Assembly (NCBI GenBank): GCA_023412495.1
Contig: JAEYNP010000014.1
Coordinates: 62,001-126,000, forward strand
DNA from: Pseudomonadota bacterium
GTDB lineage: Bacteria > Desulfobacterota > Desulfobulbia > Desulfobulbales > Desulfocapsaceae
Length of the DNA: 64,000 bases
Direction of reading: 5' to 3'
Shown here: in pieces, positions 60,025-64,000 of the stretch
How the letters are laid out: each line of letters begins with the position of its first letter
Position numbering within the stretch: the first letter of the stretch is position 1
Notes under the pieces: model-generated
What the model was told of the DNA's origin: nothing
Databases searched by the model: none
Seen by the model: only the letters and a program-made list of their open reading frames with translations
Program-made: the position numbers and the translations under genes

Positions 60025-61473
60025 CTATGAATCGATGTACTTTTTTACGGTCCTCCGGTCGAGACCGGCAGCCCGGGCCACGGCCTCGTACGTGCCGAGG
60101 CGACGATGGAGCAGCCGGCAGTAGTCGGAGAGGATCTCCTGGGCTGTCATCGAGCCCTGCTCTATCCCTCGGGCCAGCCGCCTCCCGGCATCGCCGGCGG
60201 CCTCCCGGCCTTGCCAGTCGTAACTGTTCTTGAGGAGTATGCTTCTCACGCACTGTTCCAGTTCCCGGACATTGCCGGGCCAGGGATAGTCTTTCGGCAT
60301 GCCCGCCTTGAGCGCCCCCTTCACCCTCCCTGCAACCTCGGGGGCATTGCGCCCCAGAATCCGAGACACGAAATGTCCTAAAATCTCATCGATCTCCCGG
60401 GGGTCTTCCGCCAGGCGCTGGCGCAGGGGCGGGACCTCGATGATGTCGGAGCAGAGACGATAGTAGAAGTCGTCGCGGAAAGTGCCGGCCTCGCGCAGCC
60501 TGCGGATATCCCTGTTGGTGGCGGCGATGATTCGGCCCTGGAACCTTTCCCGCTTGTGGCTGCCGACGGGGGTGAAAAACCTCTCCTGCAAAACCTGCAG
60601 GAGTTTGATCTGCACCGGGACCGCCACATCGCCGATCTCGTCGAGGAAGATGGCGCCGCAGGGGCTGCACCTGGCGAGGACGCCGTGATGGGTCTCGATG
60701 GCCCCGGTGAAGGCCCCCTTCTTGTGGCCGAACAGCTCAGACTCGATGAGCTGTTCCTGGTATTGGGAAAGGTTGATGGAGACGAAGGCCTGGGCGAAGC
60801 TCTCGCTGAAGGCGCCCTGCTTCTCGTTGAAAGGGATGAAGCCCGACCGGCCGATGGCAGAGGCCGCCAGGCCCTTGCCGGTGCCCGTCTCGCCCAGGAG
60901 CATGGTCGAGAAGTCCTCCATCCGGTTCCACAGATGGCTGTTGTAGAGGGCGATGTCCCTGGTGAAGATATTGTCCCACAGGCTGCGCCGGAGCTCGCGG
61001 ACGCACCGGCTCCGGCCGGCGATGGCGTTAATGAAGTAGTAGGCCCGCCGCATCTGGAAGAAGAGGGCGAAGTAGTGCAGCGCCTCCGTCCGGGGAAAAC
61101 CATAGCCGGCGAACCGGCGCAGGGCCTCTTCGGCAAAGACGACCCGGCAGGGCGAGGCGCCGCTGGCGATCTGTTCCTCGATCAGCCGGTCGAAGGCATC
61201 ACAGTAGGCATGGAAAAGGGCGAAGAGGATCCCGTACTCGAGGAGCATCCGGTCATCGCCTGTGAGCCCGTCGATACCCGACGGGTATCTCGCCGATACC
61301 GCCTCCACTTTTTCCGTGACCTTGGCCAAGAGAACGGCGAGAATCCGATGGTTCGGCGACTCCGCTGCGAGTTCGGAGAGGTCGAGGTCGACCTGCTGCC
61401 GTTCCGGGCCGAAAGGATTGGAGAAGGCGGCGAGTTTCAGTTTGGCGAAAAAAATTCTTTCTTCCGGGGTCAT
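60025..61473 (-). CDS. Sigma-54-dependent transcriptional activator
   Basis: A 482-aa bacterial enhancer-binding protein. The N-terminal 165 residues form a helical domain of unknown type (no receiver or PAS domain seen). The AAA+ domain has Walker A GETGTGKG (194-201), the sigma-54-contact loop GAFTGA (253-258) and Walker B AIFLDEIGD. The C-terminus is a Fis-type helix-turn-helix (LGTYEAVARAAGLDRRTVKKYI). It diverges from the acyltransferase gene whose upstream region has a -24/-12 sequence, so it probably controls that gene. AGGAGAG precedes the ATG. Confidence 0.92.
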   Translation of the reverse strand: MTPEERIFFAKLKLAAFSNPFGPERQQVDLDLSELAAESPNHRILAVLLAKVTEKVEAVSARYPSGIDGLTGDDRMLLEYGILFALFHAYCDAFDRLIEEQIASGASPCRVVFAEEALRRFAGYGFPRTEALHYFALFFQMRRAYYFINAIAGRSRCVRELRRSLWDNIFTRDIALYNSHLWNRMEDFSTMLLGETGTGKGLAASAIGRSGFIPFNEKQGAFSESFAQAFVSINLSQYQEQLIESELFGHKKGAFTGAIETHHGVLARCSPCGAIFLDEIGDVAVPVQIKLLQVLQERFFTPVGSHKRERFQGRIIAATNRDIRRLREAGTFRDDFYYRLCSDIIEVPPLRQRLAEDPREIDEILGHFVSRILGRNAPEVAGRVKGALKAGMPKDYPWPGNVRELEQCVRSILLKNSYDWQGREAAGDAGRRLARGIEQGSMTAQEILSDYCRLLHRRLGTYEAVARAAGLDRRTVKKYIDS

Positions 61474-61499
61474 ATTTTCTCTCCTATGCTGTCATTTTA

Positions 61500-61516
61500 T
61501 GTATACAATGAGTACA
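61500..61516. promoter_or_regulatory. Candidate enhancer site for the sigma-54 activator
   Basis: TGTATACA (61500-61507) is a perfect 8-bp palindrome, and GTATACA and GAGTACA (61501-61507, 61510-61516) are direct repeats 9 bp apart. The site is 85-115 bp upstream of the -24/-12 sequence, a usual distance for an upstream activator sequence, and is next to the activator gene start. Confidence 0.4.
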
Positions 61517-61600
61517 GAAAATGTCAATTTGTTCCAGTGCTGAATCGGGTTTGACAATATAAATTAAATGAAATAAAAAAGTTACCTTTCCGGCCTTCGA

Positions 61601-61616
61601 TGGCATTCCACGTGCT
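61601..61616 (+). promoter_or_regulatory. Sigma-54 (-24/-12) promoter candidate
   Basis: The sequence TGGCATTCCACGTGCT has GG and GC separated by exactly 10 bp, as required for -24/-12 elements, and agrees with the consensus TGGCACN5TTGCW at most positions. It lies about 56 nt before the start of the acyltransferase gene. A TTGACA near 61551 is a competing sigma-70-type -35 candidate. Confidence 0.55.
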
Positions 61617-61671
61617 GTGGGTTTCTTCGAAAAGCTGTTCATCTCGAACCCGAAGAAATCAAGGAGCGGAT

Positions 61672-64000
61672 ATGGATACCACACAAGAGATACGATCGGC
61701 CCGGGGTAAATTCATGGCGATGGCGGCCGCCTATTGCCTTGGGGTCTTCAACGACAACTATTTCAAGCAGGCGGCCCTGCTGATGGCGGTCTCGGCAGGC
61801 CTGAGCGAGCTGCAGGGCACCGCCACCGTGCTCTTTGCCCTGCCCTTCATCCTTTTCTCCTCCTGGGCGGGCTGGCTGGCCGACCGGTACGTGAAGAGAA
61901 ACGTGGTCATCTGGGCCAAGGCCCTGGAACTGGCCGCCATGCTCTGCGGGGCGGCGGGGGTCCTCACCGGGCAGTGGCCTTTGATCCTCGCCATGGTCTT
62001 TCTGATGGGGCTGCAGTCGGCAATCTTCAGTCCGGCCTTGAACGGCTCGATTCCGGAACTCTATCCTGCCGCCCATATCCCCAGGGCCAACGCCATCCTC
62101 AAGCTGGCCACGACGCTGTCGATCCTGGCCGGTATTGCACTCGCCGGGGTGTCGCTCGACCAGCGGAGCGTGGCATTCGGCGGGTTCGAGCCGGGGGCGG
62201 CGATGGTCGCTGTTGTGGTCGTCGCCGTGGCCGCCCTGGGTCTTGCAGCGAGCATCGGGGTGGTCCGCCGGCCGGCGGCCGCCGCCGGCAAACCTTTCCC
62301 CCGGCTCGGTCCGCTCGGCTCGGTGAAGGACCTGTTCTCGCTCTGCGGCGAGCGGCAGATGCTGACGGCCTTCTTCGCCGACAACTTTTTCTATTTCCTG
62401 GCGACCATCGTCGTCCTGACCATTAATGTCCTGGGCGTGAAACAGCTCCATTTCTCCCAGACGGCGACGAGCCTGCTGTCGATGGCGCTGATGCTCGGGA
62501 TATGCCTCGGGTCGTTCATGGCCGCGAGGCTGGTGAAGATGGAAAGTTGGTCGCGCCTGCTCTTCCCCTCGGCCCTGGGAATGGCGGCTGGACTCTGTGC
62601 GGCCGGGCTGACCGTTCATCTGCCGGCCTCGCTGCAGTACGCGGTCCTTGCTACGGCGCTCACCGCAACCGGGATTTTCGGGGGGCTTTTTCTCATTCCG
62701 GTGACGAGTTTTCTCCAGGTGCATCCGGCGCCGTCCGAGAAGGGCAGGGTGCTGGCGACGGTCAACTTCAGCGGCTTTGCCGCCATTCTCATGGCCGGAG
62801 TCGTCTTCAGCCGGCTCGACGCCCACTGGTCGGCAGGAGCCGTAATGGTGATTCTCTCCTCTTTCACTCTTTTTGCCGCGGGCCTGCTGCGGCTTCTGGG
62901 CAGCCCCAAGTTCAATCCGGCAAAGACAATACTTCTGCCTCTCTTCCGGATGCTGATCAGCCTGCGTTACCGAGTGGAGGTGATCGGACTGGACAAGATA
63001 GCACCGGCCGCGGGCCAGGGGATCCTCTTTCTGCCGAACCATCCCGCGCTCATCGACCCGGTGATCGTGATGTCCGTGCTCTATTCCCGCTTCCGGCCGC
63101 GCCCGCTGTCCGACGCCGATCAGGCCGACATGGCCGGCAACCGATGGGTCATGCGCCACATTCACCCGATCACTCTGCCGAGCGTCCAGAAAAACGGCCG
63201 GAGCGCGGCCGGTCGGATAAAGACAGCCCTTGAGGAGGTGGCAAAGGCCCTGGCAGCCTGCGACAACATTCTGCTCTACCCCGCGGGCCGGTTGAGCCGA
63301 AAGGCGCAGGAGGACCTGGCCGGCAACTCCGGGGTTGAATACCTGATGAGAAGCGTCCCCGGCGTCCGCACCGTTCTCGTCCGGACCAGCGGCCTGTGGG
63401 GCAGTAGTTTCGGCTGGGGCCGCGGCACCGAGCCGTCGCTCCTCAAGAACCCCGGCCGTTTCTTACGCTTTCTGCTGGCCAACGGCGTCTTTTTCGGCCC
63501 CCGCCGCAAGGTAACGATCGAACTCGTCGAGGATCCTGTGCTGCCCGGGCTGCAGGACCGGCAAGCCATCAACGCTCGTCTCGAGAATTTTTACAACACT
63601 CGACATGAGACCAACACCCACGTGCCCTATTTCTGGTGGCAGGGCGGCAAACCCGTGGAATTGCCGGAGCCCGGCGAGGGCAGAATCCAGGGCGATCCCT
63701 CCCGAGTCTCCGCAGCCACCAGAAAGCTGGTGACAGAGAAGATCAGCCAGTTGACCGGCCAGCAGGTGCAGGGCGGCGAGCGCCTTGCGGGCGATCTGGC
63801 CATGGACAGCCTGACCCTGATGGAACTGGCCGTCTGGCTGGAGAGCGAGTTCGGCATGCCGGTCAACGATCTCTCGGCGCTTATCACCGTCGATGACTGC
63901 ATTCTGGCGGCGGCGGGGCAGGTCATGAATGCCTCACCGGCCCCGGTAAAACAAGTGCCCGCGGAATGGTTCCGGGATGCGCACGAGCCGCTCGTTCCGG
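61672..64000 (+). CDS. MFS transporter-acyltransferase-ACP multidomain protein (Aas/LplT-like), C-terminus cut
   Basis: At least 776 codons, still open at the right edge. Residues about 10-400 are an MFS permease (YCLGVFNDNYFKQAALLMAV, as in lysophospholipid flippases of LplT type). A PlsC-type acyltransferase follows with the HX4D motif (NHPALID, near residues 455-461) and YPAGRLS. A short acyl-carrier-protein domain has the phosphopantetheine serine at S713 (AMDSLTLMEL). An AMP-forming acyl ligase probably follows beyond the window, as in Aas. It would import and reacylate lysophospholipid. AGGAG precedes ATG 61672. Confidence 0.85.
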   Translation, partial: MDTTQEIRSARGKFMAMAAAYCLGVFNDNYFKQAALLMAVSAGLSELQGTATVLFALPFILFSSWAGWLADRYVKRNVVIWAKALELAAMLCGAAGVLTGQWPLILAMVFLMGLQSAIFSPALNGSIPELYPAAHIPRANAILKLATTLSILAGIALAGVSLDQRSVAFGGFEPGAAMVAVVVVAVAALGLAASIGVVRRPAAAAGKPFPRLGPLGSVKDLFSLCGERQMLTAFFADNFFYFLATIVVLTINVLGVKQLHFSQTATSLLSMALMLGICLGSFMAARLVKMESWSRLLFPSALGMAAGLCAAGLTVHLPASLQYAVLATALTATGIFGGLFLIPVTSFLQVHPAPSEKGRVLATVNFSGFAAILMAGVVFSRLDAHWSAGAVMVILSSFTLFAAGLLRLLGSPKFNPAKTILLPLFRMLISLRYRVEVIGLDKIAPAAGQGILFLPNHPALIDPVIVMSVLYSRFRPRPLSDADQADMAGNRWVMRHIHPITLPSVQKNGRSAAGRIKTALEEVAKALAACDNILLYPAGRLSRKAQEDLAGNSGVEYLMRSVPGVRTVLVRTSGLWGSSFGWGRGTEPSLLKNPGRFLRFLLANGVFFGPRRKVTIELVEDPVLPGLQDRQAINARLENFYNTRHETNTHVPYFWWQGGKPVELPEPGEGRIQGDPSRVSAATRKLVTEKISQLTGQQVQGGERLAGDLAMDSLTLMELAVWLESEFGMPVNDLSALITVDDCILAAAGQVMNASPAPVKQVPAEWFRDAHEPLVP

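Overview
The window is GC-rich and densely coded. It looks like the chromosome of a Gram-negative anaerobe with some oxygen tolerance, most likely a sulfate- or sulfur-reducing deltaproteobacterium (Desulfobulbia/Desulfuromonadia-like). This is inferred from the gene set: one-subunit pyruvate:ferredoxin oxidoreductase, a dihydroorotate-dehydrogenase-like partner, class II DAHP synthase, TrpB2-type TrpB, a complete Bat aerotolerance operon, periplasmic Cu/Zn superoxide dismutase, tRNA 2-selenouridine synthase and lipid/outer-membrane genes. No rRNA, tRNA, CRISPR array or complete insertion sequence was found.

Layout. 1-1843 (minus): peptide ABC transporter, DppA followed by the start of DppB with a terminator between them. 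2032-3312: CYTH phosphatase and a CysZ/EI24 membrane protein. 3477-4998: a MITE-like palindrome abutting radA. 5142-6693: a tiny His-rich membrane peptide, then a cyclase-like/cyclic-nucleotide-binding protein. 6789-13319: HtrA protease, DAHP synthase, an HsdR_N-domain protein, an omptin outer-membrane protease and TrpB. 13455-17491: LetAB lipid transport system with seven MCE domains. 17629-20914: PrmA, PilZ, RsmE and MnmH. 20941-21459: relic of a nuclease. 21583-29805 (minus): seven-gene moxR-DUF58-DUF4381-batA-batBC-batD-batE operon. 29806-33668: a hairpin-rich intergenic region, thioesterase, DUF488, ArgA-like GNAT, SodC and a BamE-like protein. 33795-36720: periplasmic binding lipoprotein with a histidine kinase. 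37059-45176: PurF, lactate dehydrogenase, DUF72, NifJ and its DHOD-like neighbour. 46166-56789 (minus): nine-gene, translationally coupled glycan cluster. 57043-64000: FtsH, NarL-type regulator, sigma-54 activator, and a divergent MFS-acyltransferase-ACP protein preceded by a good -24/-12 sequence.

How the genes fit together. Three themes recur. (1) Envelope maintenance: HtrA, omptin, LetAB, FtsH, the Aas-like phospholipid protein and the BamE-like protein. (2) Oxygen and stress tolerance: Bat, SodC, RadA and MnmH. (3) Surface carbohydrate: the nine-gene cluster with three related CgeB-like glycosyltransferases, a GT4, two sugar epimerase modules (one fused to a clan-A glycosidase-like domain), two sugar-type dehydrogenases and a methyltransferase. 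This cluster is the best candidate for an undescribed pathway.

Non-coding structure is rich: dispersed 7-bp repeat tracts at four gene boundaries (one translated as the N-terminus of the DUF4381 protein), a 143-bp imperfect palindrome supplying the radA leader, four hairpins in 330 bp upstream of moxR, and small ORFs with strong Shine-Dalgarno sequences before purF and on the opposite strand before ldh. All functional calls come from reading the sequence and from family knowledge; no database search was run.
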